Assembly (NCBI RefSeq): GCF_035594125.1
Contig: NC_087152.1
Location: 19,031,001 to 19,095,000 of the forward strand
Origin: Scylla paramamosain
Taxonomy: Eukaryota > Arthropoda > Malacostraca > Decapoda > Portunidae
Reading direction: 5' to 3'
DNA length: 64,000 nt
In this document: positions 1 through 13,682 of the stretch, piece by piece
Position numbering within the stretch: the first letter of the stretch is position 1
Layout: every line of letters begins with the position of its first letter
The notes under the pieces: model-generated
Database searches by the model: none
Told to the model about the DNA's origin: nothing
The model's input: only the letters and a program-made list of their open reading frames with translations
Translations under genes and position numbers: made by a program

Positions 1-93
1 AGTAGTAATCATGATAAAAGAGTGATTAGACTTACAAACAGACAAAAGCCATGTGTGAAATTAGGGAAAACAAAAACCATAGGGCATTCATAC
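1..93 (-). other. Partial intron at window edge
   Basis: Sequence downstream of the donor of the last visible exon; AT-rich with no other feature seen. The remaining UBA-coding exon(s) should lie beyond it. Confidence 0.7.
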
Positions 94-466
94 CTCATTT
101 TTGAGAACCTTCTGCATAATGTGCACCTCATCAGACTGGGTGCCCCGCGCTGGCCCTTGAGTACGACGTGAGTTAGGTCGATCCATTGCAAAGTCTAGTA
201 GATCCTCACAAGAAACGTGATCCCCATATTGGTACAGGGAGCTGCCACCACTGCTCCCACCCCCTAGCCTCTCTCTGAAGCCATTAGAGGGTAGAGACAG
301 GTCTGGGGAGGGAGTGTGTGGCTCAGGGATACTTCCACTACTTGGGTAGGGTGGAGGATGAGGTCCAGGAGGTGATACACTCAGTTCCTCCTCCTGTATG
401 TCATCAAGAGCATCCATCTCGCTTGCAACTTGGCTCTCAAAACTGTCATTGAGGGAACTGGGGCTT
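94..466 (-). CDS. Ack: ACK-like kinase, tail exon with PPPY motif and start of UBA
   Basis: A 373-nt exon (one base completing Thr, then 124 codons, phase 0 end), acceptor CCCACAG, donor GTATGA. It contains GPHPPPYPSSGS, a PPxY motif of the kind bound by WW domains (in vertebrate ACK a PPxY motif upstream of the UBA recruits Nedd4 ligases and WWOX). The exon ends with DEVHIMQKVLKNE, resembling the first helix of the UBA domain that closes ACK proteins. The rest of the UBA lies beyond the left edge. The acceptor's pyrimidine tract runs almost directly into a long (CT)n microsatellite on the sense strand. Confidence 0.85.
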
Positions 467-492
467 CTGTGGGAGTGATGAGAAAAGAGATG

Positions 493-495
<3 letters not shown>

Positions 496-588
<93 letters not shown>
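496..588. repeat. (GA)n microsatellite
   Basis: Uninterrupted GA run of about 46 units. On the gene's sense strand it is (CT)n, lying about 30 bases upstream of the acceptor at 466 and extending its pyrimidine tract. Confidence 0.97.
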
Positions 589-590
<2 letters not shown>

Positions 591-987
591 ATCTAGTAAT
601 GTCATAGGGCAGGAGACATACTTTGTGTTCTTGTCTCATTATTTATATTTGTCCAGTTTTCTTTTACCTGATGTAGACTCCTTACCCTCATCACCTTTTC
701 TAATCTATTCCTGAAATTTCTAGTTCTATTAGTGAAGGTGTACTCTTTATTCAGATATCTCCCCTACCTCAACTTATGTTTCCTCATATATCCCACTTCT
801 CTTCATTCTTGCAGTAAACAGGTTTATACATTTATTTCAGTCCATTCATTTCTGTGTGTGTGTGTGTGTATTGTGAGATGAGCAAATATTACTCTTTTCA
901 GATTCCACAAATATGAATAACACATTTTGTGTTTACTGGTCTTGAAAAATTTCCATGTGTTTTCAAGATAGTGTTGGTGTCCAAAAC

Positions 988-1118
988 AAAATAAAAAAAT
1001 AAACAAATAAAAAATAAAAAAAAATAAATAAATAATAAAATAAATAAATAAATAAATAAATATAAATAAATAAAATAAATAAAAAAAATGAAATAAATAA
1101 AAAATAAATAAATAAAAG
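988..1118. repeat. A-rich (AAAT)n simple repeat
   Basis: Imperfect AAAT/AAATA repeats over about 130 bases; a degenerate simple repeat. Confidence 0.9.
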
Positions 1119-2191
1119 ACAGCCTAACAAGTAGATAATACAGTGGGTGCTGAAATATGTGAGATCTAGCCCAGTTTTACATCAACATCTGTGGGTATTG
1201 AAATTTCTATAGCTAAATTATGGTATTTCTGAAGGCGTCTGGCAATTTAACCATGTCATAGCAAGGGATCTCCCACATGGGATATACTCTTTGTCTTAAG
1301 TGGTGACTGATATGAATGATGTGTTGAAGGCAGGGTATATCTGATTTGACTGTCATTTCTTGTTTTTGTTAATATTATGTTGTAAGTACTTTTAAAGAGA
1401 CTTGTCAAGTAATTTTCATGTATTCTGACATCCATTATATGTCATGGAATCACTCTACAAAAGCAGGTCATAATTCATAGCATTATCCTACCAAGCAGTC
1501 ATAGGATCTCTCCAATAGTATGATTGCCAGCTTCACTAACTAAAACTTGGTGTAGCTTCATCCATCCTCAGTTGTCAGCTGCACTGTGCAGTAGGTATAT
1601 TGATGGCCAGGATGTAAACTGTGACATGGATGTCATGGCTGAATTGATGTCTCACTACGAGAGGTAATCATTTTACTCACATCTGAAGCTCAATGACCAA
1701 GGAGACAGATGAGCACTGTGGCAAAACAACTAGATGTGTACCTCTCACTTTTTCTGATTCTTTTATGTATCTGATATCTTTTCTTCAGAGATTCCATTCT
1801 AAGTGGATGAAATGACAAATAATTTCCATTTCAATACTAACTATTTCTCATGCTACTCTTTTAGACATTCCTTCAAATCCATCAAGTGAGTCTCCATCTA
1901 AAATTTTGTAGGACTTTTGAGGAATTATTTTTTGTTTCCAAAAAATTTAAAGCCACTTAAACTTCAAACTTCACTTTTTAGATATATCAATTGCTTCATG
2001 AATATTTTGTCTTTACATTGCATTTCTATTATTAAATGTGCTTCTCAGGTAACTCACTCCAGTTGTCCCTAAGTCTATACAGAATTTTTAGGTATATGTT
2101 AAATACTTTCATAATTTTTGTCATATGAATACTCACAAAATTTACCCAGTGTAATCCTTCTTAAATCTGCTATTATTTAAATCTCTGCTGT

Positions 2192-2195
<4 letters not shown>

Positions 2196-2274
<79 letters not shown>
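2196..2274. repeat. (TA)n microsatellite
   Basis: About 39 TA units, directly preceding the LINE-ORF1 relic that starts near 2283. Confidence 0.97.
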
Positions 2275-2277
<3 letters not shown>

Positions 2278-2282
2278 ATACC

Positions 2283-3175
2283 TTATGATTCAAACGTCCT
2301 TCGTTTGGAACAACTCCTAGTTTGAACAGGGTTGGCAAATAATTTTGTCCTCCAATTTGAACACAAACACCCGTTCAAGCAACACCACTCGGTCACTATA
2401 TATAGTCCCTCTTGTGTTCCTCCTCCCCTGTGGGTGCAAAGTGTGGTCCCAGCTCTCATGATGTGCAGAAGTCTGCAACCCTCTCTGAGGGGGACTCTCA
2501 CACCATGGGCCAAGCCCCTACACTCTGGAGGCACCTTGACTTCTCCTCACCTGAGGATGAGGGAGGCTCATGGCAAGTGGCAGGGAAAAGGTATTGCAAG
2601 GTGTCTCCTCCCCAACCCACACTTTGTTTTGGTAGTATAAGCTTCTCCCCCATGAGGAGCTTATCCCCTTCCAAGCCATGAGGTAGCTGGAGGAGGAGTA
2701 CCCAGGCCTGTTGGTTTGGGTACTCTGGTCTGGGTGTGAGCTTATGCTCAAGACCAAGACTAAGGAGTCTGCATTTCTCCTTACATGAGGCTTGCAATAG
2801 AAACCATTTGGTATCATCCTGGACCTGGTGGTCTCTCCACAATAGAGACCGAGGGCGTCATTCTGCAATAACCCTTGACCTTCTCCCCCAAGACCATCTT
2901 GGCGTGTCCTCACATTATGTTAGCTCGCAGGTGTCTGTATCATGCAGGGTAGGCCGCCAAGAATCCACACATCAGGTTAAGGTGATGTTCATGGGGCAAC
3001 TTCCAGACTCCCTCGACCTAGGCTCATGGGGTGTGTACTCCATCAGGAGGTTCACCCCTGAGCCTGCATGGTGCTTCAAGTGTCAGGCCTTTGGGCATGT
3101 CCAGAGGCACTGTGAGTCCTGGGTTCTTTGTGGTGTCTGCAGTAGCTGGTATCCCATCTCAGAGTGCACCCTCCT
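2283..3175 (+). pseudogene. LINE ORF1 (gag-like) relic with CCHC zinc knuckle
   Basis: A decayed plus-strand reading path. The clearest part, 2976-3160, encodes VKVMFMGQLPDSLDLGSWGV then a zinc knuckle CFKCQAFGHVQRHC (C-x2-C-x4-H-x4-C, at 3072-3113), followed by CGVC. This arrangement (RRM-like strand followed by CCHC) is typical of ORF1 in jockey-type LINEs, where it binds the element's RNA. Upstream, 2412-2681 could be the N-terminal part in another frame ending in a stop, so the gene is broken. No RT follows; a C/T-rich segment takes over at about 3170. Confidence 0.5.
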
Positions 3176-3540
3176 CTCCCATTCCTTCCTCTCCTCTCCC
3201 TTCTCTGCCCTTTTCTGTCATCCCTCCCAGTTTCCTCCCTTCCTCACTCTATCTATCCCAACCACCCTCCCTCCTTCCATCTCTCTCTCTCTCTCTCATC
3301 CACTTCCTTGCCCCATATACTCTCCTTCCCTGTATGTCCCTTCCTCCCATTAATCTTTTCCTCACCCTCCCTGTCATCTCACCTCCCCCTAATCTGTCAG
3401 AAATAAGGACAAAGGAGTAGTACCTCCTCTCTCTCCCTCTTATTCATTTTACTTAATTTTTGCTTCATCCTTTCTCACTCATATAATTCCATATTCATTC
3501 TCTTTCAGCCTCATTCTATTTAGCAATTCTCAGAATTGTT
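3175..3540. repeat. C/T-rich dispersed repeat, partial copy
   Basis: Pyrimidine-rich sequence resembling 20577-20957 and 39389-39768. Part of it (about 3480-3535, 'agcctcattctatttagcaa') matches 20577-20612 in reverse complement, so pieces are present in both orientations. It ends in (GA)n like the other copies. Confidence 0.5.
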
Positions 3541-3546
3541 CTTACT

Positions 3547-3902
<356 letters not shown>

Positions 3903-4350
3903 TTAGTGCAAAATAAGAATTGTGTACAGTACAACTGTTTTCAAGACTAAAGACACCAGGAACTTTCGATGACTCATTGTTTTGAGGTTGAGATTTACTT
4001 ACATTGGTATTTTGCATAAAAATTTAAGGTCAATGTTTTTGTATTTGATGTATAGGACGACCCACTTTTTGTGTCTTTTTGAGGGCAATTCAAGTGCTGT
4101 CTTATACGCCAAAATATATGGTACTTCACGTTTTTCTTTTACTGGATTTTTTTCTATAATTTAAGTTATTTTCATTTAATTCTATGTTTAGTGCACAACA
4201 TAAACCCATAAAAATAAACCAAAAATAAAAAAGTAGGGGGATTTTGGGACCTGGAACAGATTAATTAATTTTGCATTCATTTGAATAGGATAAATTGCTT
4301 TCCAATTCTAACAGCCCAAAAGAACCAATTAAGTTTAAATCACATGGTAC

Positions 4351-4356
<6 letters not shown>

Positions 4357-4437
<81 letters not shown>
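4357..4437. repeat. (TA)n microsatellite followed by A-run
   Basis: About 40 TA units; an 18-20 base A-run follows at 4451-4470. Confidence 0.97.
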
Positions 4438-4443
<6 letters not shown>

Positions 4444-4855
4444 TCCTGACAAAAAAAAAAAAAAAAAAAAAGCCTTGAATGATCTTACCTCTTATGTCCT
4501 TTCATTTTCATGCTTTACTGCAGTGCAGTAAGATGAACTTTAATTAAAACATGGATTGCAAATAAAAATATATGAACACATTAATCTCACAAGCAAGCTT
4601 ACAAACAAATGACAATATTTCTAATTATGTTCTTGACTATAGTTTTAAACACTGATGTCTTTTTGATTAGAACTCTATTGATTAAAGTTTTCTCAGATTA
4701 ATTTAATGAAGGGGATCCTCACCTTCTCTCTTGTAATGAATTAACTGACTGGTAAGTTCTAACATTCTGTGATTCCTTAGTGCAAAACAGAAAAAGTATT
4801 TACTGTAAAAAAAAGAAAACTGTCCCCATGAATGGAATCTCCCACCCTGACTCAC

Positions 4856-5673
4856 GTGAACAGTCTCGGTGGCTTGGCTGGTGGAAGTCTTGTCCCCAGG
4901 CCACCAGTTGGTTCATCCCCTTCTTGACTTTCAGCAGACTGTAGTGTGCTGGAAACATTATCAGGAGTGCCGTGTGACTCTAGCTGAGGATTGTGTGTGT
5001 GTTGGATAATGAGACGGCCAGCAGGAGCATCTTGCTTGTCCCCTGAACTAAGTGCAGAGGCATGGCCACCTCCACGGAGTAGTGAGTTTGCCACACCACC
5101 AGGGATGATGAGTGGGTGTTTACGTTGATGCCGGGGTTTAGTTAAGCTGGCAGTGGGTCGTGTGCGATCCCGGGGAGGTAGGGGAAGGAGGTTGACAGCA
5201 TCTTGACTGCTACCATCCAAGCTGTAGCCATCTGGACTAGTGGCAATGTCAGCATCACTGCTGCTGCTTCGATGTGCTGAGTTGGGTATGACAAGTGGTG
5301 ATGGTTTAGGTTTGACAGGTGGTGGGACTTTACTGTGTTTGAAACCCTTGGGGAGGGTTTGGTGAGTGGAAAGGTCAGAAGAGTTGGTAGTTGATATGCT
5401 AAGGCCTTCCTTCACCCCAGCTGCTCGCATACCATGGCTTCGCTCTATGGTGCTGAAGCCCATGCCACCCCCAAGGTTGTGCTTGTTTCCTCTAATTTTT
5501 GGTCGCACTGTGACACCTGCTCGAAGCATTCTTAGTGGATTGTGCTCAGCTGGTTCTGGGTCACTGGCATGGGGTGAATCAGGCTCCACTCGGCACCCAA
5601 GGGAGTCAGGGTCGAGCCCCGGCCGCTCCACCAGGAAGTTGTACACTTCCCTGGCCTCTTCTGATATGCTTGA
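4856..5673 (-). CDS. Ack: ACK-like kinase, large proline/serine-rich tail exon
   Basis: An open stretch of about 272 codons ending at donor GTGAGT two bases into a codon. It begins with SSISEEAREVYNFLVERPGL, a short predicted helix, then becomes low-complexity with SH3-ligand-like PxxP motifs (KVPPPVKPKPSP, NLLPLPPRDRTR, RLPPAKPPR). Such motifs in ACK tails bind SH3 proteins and the EGFR/Mig6-type region. I cannot place the EGFR-binding region precisely. The best acceptor (CAACACAG, exon from 5673) gives phase 0. An alternative AAG five bases inside (exon from 5668) would agree with the phase of the exon at 12518. Confidence 0.8.
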
Positions 5674-8600
5674 CTGTGTTGGGGCAAACAAAAGACAGGT
5701 GCACTAACATAAAAAAAGAGAACATAAACAGAGAGGGACAGACACACAGACAGTCTGCATAATAGGTGACAAGTGCAAAAGGGTTAAGTTAATTAAAAAT
5801 ACTTAAATAAAGCAACATAGATGTCAGCTACTCTACAACTAAAAGTAAACTGAAAAAGCCTTAAGGCAACAAGTGATTGGCATGCAGGTGAACCTTACCC
5901 TAAAAGTTTAATTATACAAAAATTGTGAGCTTGTTTTGGACAGTTGGCAATCTGAGTTTGACAAGCCATAAAAAAGTTTAATATGACTTTAGAGGTCATG
6001 AATCTCCTGAAGTCTTCTGGACCTGCTGAAAATCATATGGTTATCTTGAAAAACACTACTGTGAAAGGTATTGCTTAGCCTTACACATAAGGCTAATATG
6101 CAGTGCTGAAAGAAAAGATACTTGATTTTATTTACTTTGTTAGCCTTCAGTCTTTTCCTGATGATGAATTATGAATGTTTAAAGGAAATAAACAGTACTC
6201 ACAACTTACTGTCCACCTTCAAAACACTTAATATTTGGGCAACTAAAAGTTACTACAAACACATTGGTGAGTTTTATGGATTTTGTTTCATGAAGTTTGC
6301 TGTATATAAACTGTCAAAGAAAGGATACTGCTACAATGTAAATTGGAGAGAAATGCCACAATGTATCTGAGTGGTAATGATTAACACATGAAGTGATGCA
6401 TGTGTGCTAGAAATCATTACAACCTATTTTCAAAAATTACTCTTCAACATGCTTCCTACTGCTTTTCACAATACATGTAAAATTTTAACAACTATAAAAT
6501 TTTTCAAACAGCACAAGGGCCTGGACATTCTGATGTTTTTGTATACCATGATGGAGAACAATTCACGATGAGGTCACAAGAGACATAAGGAGTGGGTCAC
6601 TTGTCTTCAGTTATAGTTGCTGTACACTCAGCTGATCTAGAAGCCTTCCTGCTTTCCTTCCCCTTTCAGCAGGACAGCTGATTGGTGCACTTGTAATGTT
6701 CTTGCCAATTCTGTATTTCTTTCATATTAAAGATACTTCCAATAACATTTTCATACAGCAATAATCAAAAATTTTTTTTAATACATTAATACAAAGATAT
6801 TATCACAAACTCATCCAAATGGCATGGCCTCTAGAGGCCAGTGCTGACAATCACATGGATGTATTTATGTAGGTACTAATTTTTGTTACTTATTTCTATA
6901 ACATTTCTGAAGGATTAATACCTTGATACTATTATCACTTCTGTATTGATATTTTAAAAAATCATCTTAGGGAATAGGTAATTGATAATGTGAATGAAAA
7001 TGTCTTACATATAAAAAACTGGCGAGTGACAATAAGTGTACCAACCAACTGCTCTGCCAAAAGGAAAAGGGAGAGAAGACAGCAAGAATTCTGGATCATC
7101 TTTTCAAAGGACAATTATAATGATGTGCATATTTTCCTAGGATAGGTTATGAGCTTGACTCCTTGCTCAAGCAAGTGCAGCTATAGTATTGTTGCACACT
7201 GATATGTTTAAAGGTTTAGAGGCTTGAAGCAACAGCACTTGCACAGAAAGAGGCATGATATTATTAAGTTTATAAACACCTTGTGTAAGTGGGGACCACA
7301 CCTTTGGAGCCAACCCTCTCCACACTATGGTGCCACAAACTATACTCAGTAGTACCTAAGAACTGCTAAGTAACATACAGTATGATGAAACTGCCTTTCT
7401 GTCTTGTTTTGCCTTGTAATTGAATATGGAACCTTTCAGTTGTGGCCTGAACCACAGTACCAAACAATAATTATTAAAGACAAAATTAATTATGTTTGGT
7501 TCCAAGTGACATTGTAATAGCCTAGTATTATGCTTTACATAAAGTTGTTTTCCTGCTTTGCAGAAACTGAAATCACAATTCTGTAAAATCCAAATATATA
7601 TAATTCCCACAGCAAAAAATCTGAATGAAATTATTCACTCAAGGTTTTCAGCTACAATATAAAATACTCCCTACATTGTAAATTTCATAATTCTAGCAAA
7701 TACATACATAAAAACTAGTGGCCAAGCAGTAACTTCTACTTTAAAAATATTACATATATGAATACTGGATGGAGGTTATATTGCCAGCATTGGTGAGATA
7801 CATGTGCCTTGCTACACAGCATGAGCACAAGTCCTGCTTCTCAAAATTATCCACTGCTGACTACAAGAAATATATCTACTGCATGTGTATTAAAAAACAC
7901 TTGGGTATCTCCATGCATAAAAATACTCAGATAAGTGCATGATTTGCATTCAAGATCATAAATGTATGCAGAAAAATAGTCATACCTGTTCAATTCTTTA
8001 TGCAGTACCCACTGCTTTCTTAGGATTAGTTGGCACAATATTGAGCTTATTGCAAATAGTAATGTTGAATGAAGGCCACTGTGAATGGTTATTTAACTAC
8101 CTTCATCTGTTTGTCATAAAATAACTTTGCCCAGTAGCACTATCAACCTTGCCTCATATGGCAACACTATCTTTTATTCTCTCAAAGTTGCAGCTTTCAG
8201 TAATTATAATTTTTGAAAAACTAAGATTACAAAACATTAATTTAATATCTATATCTACTCTAGGAGTACTAGAAGTGCACTGGGCTCTATATGCCCAGTA
8301 CCTGAGATGTACAAACATATTGGTTGGCACTCATGGAATTTGTTTTTCTCTACTTGAACCTGCAATTATTTTTTTCCAAGACCAATGCTGCATTTCTGCC
8401 TTGATCTTATTTAAAATTTTTTTATTTTATTTTGTATTTAGTATTTTCAATATAACTCTTGCTTTCATCTTTCCTCACTTTGTTACTTTCTCTCTTTGCA
8501 AGTATGATTTTAAAAGCTTTTAGTCTAGACCATGAAATTTTCTCCCATCTCATATGCTCCCTCTCAGAAGAGAAGGAAAAAGTGGTCCCTTTAAAATATG

Positions 8601-9000
8601 TGTTCCTAGAGTCTCATAAAAGTGTTTTCCTTTAGTAGATGTTTTTCACCACATACATGTAAGCTTAAATCTATAATATAAAAGCGTAAAAATACAATAC
8701 ATTCTTAAGCACTGATGGCAGTTATCTTTTAACTAATTACTGAATTTTTCCGCGCTATATGATGGTGCCATCTTAAATCACACTAAATGTATTAACCATT
8801 ATCATAATAATATGACTTCAGTCTGTATGTGTGGCCCTTTCACTTTTTTTTTTTTTTTTTACTTTTTTATTCTCTAACGAATATTGGACTGCATTTTAAC
8901 CAAACATCTTATGCTGCAATAAATCAGTTTCCTTTACTTTCACCATAAATCATAATACTGTATACTGAATTGATTGAGAAAGTAAAGAATGAATTCTTGC

Positions 9001-9022
9001 GCACACACACACACACACACAC
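9001..9022. repeat. (AC)n microsatellite
   Basis: About 11 AC units, abutting the 5' truncation point of a LINE 3' fragment. Confidence 0.95.
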
Positions 9023-9140
9023 TCTCAATGAAGACGTTGTAAATGCCGAAACTGTCAGTGCTTTTAAGACCAAACTAGATAGATACAAAAACGGGATACT
9101 ATAAGATTACTCACCTCCCGTAAACCCCAACTAGGTAAAT
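9023..9140 (+). mobile_element. CR1/L2-like LINE 3'-end fragment
   Basis: Encodes the extreme C-terminus of a LINE RT protein (NAETVSAFKTKLDRYKNGIL then stop) and ends 'caactaggtaaatac' before an (AC)n tail. It is highly similar to the reverse complement of 49663-49790, the 3' end of a longer minus-strand copy. Both flanks are (AC)n. Confidence 0.7.

Positions 9141-9168
<28 letters not shown>
9141..9168. repeat. (AC)n tail adjoining LINE 3' end
   Basis: About 14 AC units directly after the LINE terminal 'aactaggtaaat'. Confidence 0.95.
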
Positions 9169-9172
<4 letters not shown>

Positions 9173-9314
9173 GGTTTTCACTAATGAGTGGGCAGTTACT
9201 GTTCTCCTCCAGCATGAGGATCAAGTGTGTTGTGGGTAAAAGACTACATCTCTTACCAACAGACTGGACTATGTCAGCTCTAAGCTTTCTCCAGGAGGGT
9301 AAAAGGTTAATGAA

Positions 9315-9317
<3 letters not shown>

Positions 9318-9382
<65 letters not shown>

Positions 9383-9390
9383 ACACACAC
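9318..9390. repeat. (AC)n microsatellite
   Basis: About 36 AC units with one AT interruption. Confidence 0.95.
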
Positions 9391-10555
9391 TTCAATGAAA
9401 GAGTGGAACAGCCATGAGAGGAATAGTTAACTTTATGCTGTAATTCCTTAATTTACATTCTAATTCTTCTACTATTTGCCTGATGCTGAGTGTGACCATT
9501 GTAAGAGAACAACACCACTGGTGGACGGGTCAAGACAAGGTGAAGGTGCAGCAGTCACCTACACTTGTGTCCAGACTATAATAGTGGACAGGTTTTGAAT
9601 CAACAGCAGCATTTGATTACACCACAGAATACAATGGACAATATACAGGACTAACTTCTTGTATAGTCAAAATCAATGATATGTATGCCATGATGTAAAC
9701 AATCAGCTGCATGTTCTGACAAAACTCTCCAGCCTTGAGTGGAGGTAGCTATATACTGCTGTGGAAGGAGTGAGTGGTTTATGGCTGGAGTACAACAAGG
9801 ATTTATTCATGTGAGAGTCTGCAGAAAAGCTGTTGGGCCCTCCTGCTCCAGCAAGGCACTCCACTGGTGGACCACAACTAATAGTGATGTGTGGTGCAAC
9901 ATGTACAATTAAAACAAAATAACATTACTGTCATGCATTACATATAGTGAATGTGTCATGCAGCAAACAGAAAGTTATGGGAATCCTGATTACTATCCCA
10001 TGCAATGAGGAATATTAATGCTTAATAATGGCAAAGCACAGTTAGACTGGAATTAAAAGGAAAGATTTTATTCCGCCAACAAAGTCAAACGTTTTCTATG
10101 TCCTCATCGATCAACTGCAAAGAAAAAGAAAAAGAAAGGCATCATAATACATGGTTGTGGAGGCATTAGTAGTGTTAGTGTTCCAAAGAAGATATGTCAC
10201 TTCCAAAATGTGGCTTTACCTACTGACCAAGTGACATTATAGGGAAACTACACTCAGCACATAGTATTATGGAGAATGAATATCTTTTTAAAAACTGCAA
10301 TCCACTGTAAAGGATCCAAGACACAAAGAAGAACAGTTCTGAGGAAGAATAATAAATCTAAATCATACATTTTTTTTCTGATACTGATATTAAATTTCAT
10401 TCCCTCTGAAAAGAGACCAACAATTCTTGATTCCATATAACATTCACAAGAATTAGTCCAAGATGCTAAGGTTCTAGAGGCAGGGTGCTTGTGGCATGTC
10501 AAAGACAAAACATTCCAGAACAGGCTCTTCTCATGGGCTTCATCTCTCTCTCTCT

Positions 10556-10740
10556 ACATACAGGGTGTAACACAAGTTTCTACGGATATTGCCTGAGGTG
10601 AAAGTACAGTTTAATCTAAGTCAAAAAAGTTCTATGCACATATGCATTCTGAGCCATTGTTTAACCATGATGTAAAATTTATGTGGTCTGACGAAAAATA
10701 CAATGGCTGGGGCAGGTGGGTAACCATGGCAGAATGCATA
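10556..10740. mobile_element. Half copy of a MITE related to 24597-25263
   Basis: Starts 'cagggtgtaacacaagtttc' and continues 'tattgcctgaggtgaaagtaca', aligned with the left arm of the full element at 24597. Similarity fades at 'ccatggcagaa' (about 10735), so the right half is missing. Confidence 0.6.
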
Positions 10741-11793
10741 GACCCTGATGTCTCATGTCACACACTGTACATGCCATATGACTCTTGTCCCTGGGCTAGA
10801 TCACTGGTATATTGCCAATGCTTTCTTTGCATTTTTATTTTGATAAAGCACAGGTATATGGCAGCTAATCTTCACAAGAACAGAAGCAAGCCTGAATAAC
10901 TACAATTTAATATGACTCCATTTTCTGAAACCTTATTTTACTTTCTTACTCCTCTCCTGATGGTTTAAAGAAGGAATAAAATACATTCTGTGTTTTTGTG
11001 ATGAAAGCATGGCAGCACTTGCTCTTACAATCCACAGAGAGGAAGTGGTTTATGCCTCATAAATGTTCTCTATTCCTCTCTGTCCGGCTGTTGGCCATAT
11101 GTTAATTTGGTATAGTCATTCCCATACTACTCTCTTAAAATTATTCATCTCCTGTGGTGGCTTCCTGGTCTTCTCTGTATTTTTTCCCCAGCAACCTATT
11201 TTAAATGCATTTTTTATAAAGGTCAACTCAGTTCATATTTTCTATTATATTTTTTTTATCATCATACTTTTAGTATGGCAGTCAACTCAAAACACTTTTC
11301 CATATCTGTATTTTTGTAATTCTTACTAATGACTTTCCATTTTTCACAATCTACATATCCACACTGTAAGACTGATGTTCATACTTCTGTTTTTAACTAA
11401 GGGAAACATAACTTCACCAATGTTCTCTCCTAATTTCTTCAATGTTATCCATGCCTGATCAAAATGAATAGAACAGAATATCAGCAAAGGAATGGCTGAA
11501 GAAACATGATTCAGTTGAGATGAAGCTAGCATAAATTTTCTTTCCTTTGAATACTAACAGCTATTAAAGCTGCAATGACACATGCTAGTCAGAATTGTTA
11601 CTTTGAGTGCTAGTTTCATGCAGTTGACTTTTTTCTTTTTCTGTCTTTTGTAAAGAAGTTCATTCTACCCTTCTTATCTTTGTGGGTACTCATGCCATGA
11701 TAGGAAAGATATCAAATCAACATCTGATCTCCCATTCCATAATCTCACAATGAAATTTTTCTGTTATGTAAAGAGAGGGAAAACTTGACATAC

Positions 11794-11923
<130 letters not shown>

Positions 11924-12140
11924 TTCACCTGTCAAGACATAAAATATAACTCCTAAGGTAGTGGATGGCAGAAGCCAAGGGTCAGGGATTAACACACATC
12001 ACACTCCTTGATGCTTTTGACTTGAGATGAGCCTGTAACTCCTACCAACTAACCTGAATGTCTGGGATTGAAGCAGCTTCAGCACTGAAGTGTCTTCTCT
12101 CTGATTTAGGACTTCCCTTCATTGAGAACCTGACAAAAGT

Positions 12141-12262
<122 letters not shown>

Positions 12263-12517
12263 ACACATACATACATAGACACAATGGAATGATGATATAG
12301 TAATCCACCCAAAACTATTGGCTTAACACAATTACCAGCAACAATTTTCTTTATTAAGTATAAGGAGTAAATGTTAGTTATTAATGGTATTGTGGAACAT
12401 AATCTCTAATGTATGAATATAATGAAAACTATCCCAAGTATGCACTCTTATAACAAGAGGTGGGGAAACCATTTGTGTCCATACCTCACCAGGGAGAAAA
12501 AATAGGCAAGCACTTAC

Positions 12518-12711
12518 TTGAAGGAGAACCGAGAGCCTCCAGGATGTTTTGTAGGGGAGGATGGGGTAATGGGGGAGTCTGGAATCCCTTCGGAATCACC
12601 TGGACTCTCTGGGTTACATTCCAGCTCAGACATGCTCTTAGAGGCAAGTTCATTGGCCATTGCTATTGCTGAGTCCAGTGTACGCTGGTCAGCTGCTGAG
12701 ATGGGTTTAAC
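12518..12711 (-). CDS. Ack: ACK-like kinase, tail exon 4
   Basis: A 194-nt exon starting in phase 0 (acceptor ATCAG) and ending two bases into a codon at donor GTAAGT. It encodes a short helical piece (AADQRTLDSAIAMANELASK) and a run of Ser-Pro sites (ESPGDSEGIPDSPITPSSP) suited to proline-directed phosphorylation (inference). Its end phase does not match the best acceptor of the next visible exon, so a small exon may be missing in between. Confidence 0.75.
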
Positions 12712-12849
12712 CTGATGTGGGTGGGCCAGGAAATTATTGCAAATTATTATCTATGACATTGAAATGTACAACATTGTTATTTTATGGTACACAAAAACCA
12801 GGATCCCATGTTTCAAGTTCATACATAGTATACAAGGATATGTATCTGT

Positions 12850-12985
12850 AGAGACATGACAGTCAAGATTAAGTGCAAGTCACTCAGGCCTTGGTGATTA
12901 CTTAAGGCCCAGATGGTAACATGTTCAACTCACAAGCTACAGTGACAGTTTTAACACAAGTTTGGTGCCCTAAAGAAAGCACTCC
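12850..12985 (+). repeat. SINE-like repeat, copy 1 (degenerate)
   Basis: Shares 'caactcacaagctacagtga'-type sequence and flanks with 14110-14230 in the same orientation. The A-box-like 'aaggcccagatggtaa' is present, but the B-box-like region is decayed. Confidence 0.4.
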
Positions 12986-13110
12986 TCAAAAGAAATTTGT
13001 TCTCCCTCATCTCAAATTTTAAGTCTTTCTTCATAATGCTTCAAAGCTGCTGAGTATGTCAGTGGCAAGTAGTGAAGATTTCCATTTTGGCTTCTGTCCC
13101 AATCACAGTT

Positions 13111-13631
13111 GTAGCTTGTATACAGTCAGAAGCTGACATAATCGTAACATTGCACAAACTGGCAACTTGCTCCTTCTCAGTCCGAAAAAATCAGTCAGGA
13201 GAAAATAACTATCTATATGGCAACTCAGGTTAGCCCTTCATATGTTTTTTTAAGGATAGGATAATGGATTCAGTGTTTGACATATTGACATAAGGAAAAG
13301 TTACCATTTGTAACCACTCCTTGCTTCTGCTAACAAAACAGTCGTTTGTTTTAAACATAGTGTTCTACTGAACTGATGTGTGATGCCTGGAAAATATACA
13401 GGCCATGATTACATATTATAAGTGTTAAAGTTTCACAAGAATGATGAAACAAATAGAAAAATAAGCCGTTTAACTATTGCTAATGAAAAGATTATGAGTG
13501 TGTTAGTGAAGAAATGGTATGAGAGGGATGTGAGGATGTGTCTCATCACAAACATGGTGGTGGGGTGGTCAAAATGTTTGACAATACCTTACATGGTATC
13601 AAGAGACAGTTAGAGGTATATCCTCAGCTTA

Positions 13632-13682
<51 letters not shown>

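Noticed and set aside
8149..8523. 124-residue hydrophobic open frame
   Set aside because: AT-rich intron DNA; the composition gives Phe/Ile/Leu runs by chance, and no splice sites or homology are evident.
10610..10900. Coding region of 85 residues starting at 10642
   Set aside because: Overlaps the half MITE, has no homology and lacks splice support.
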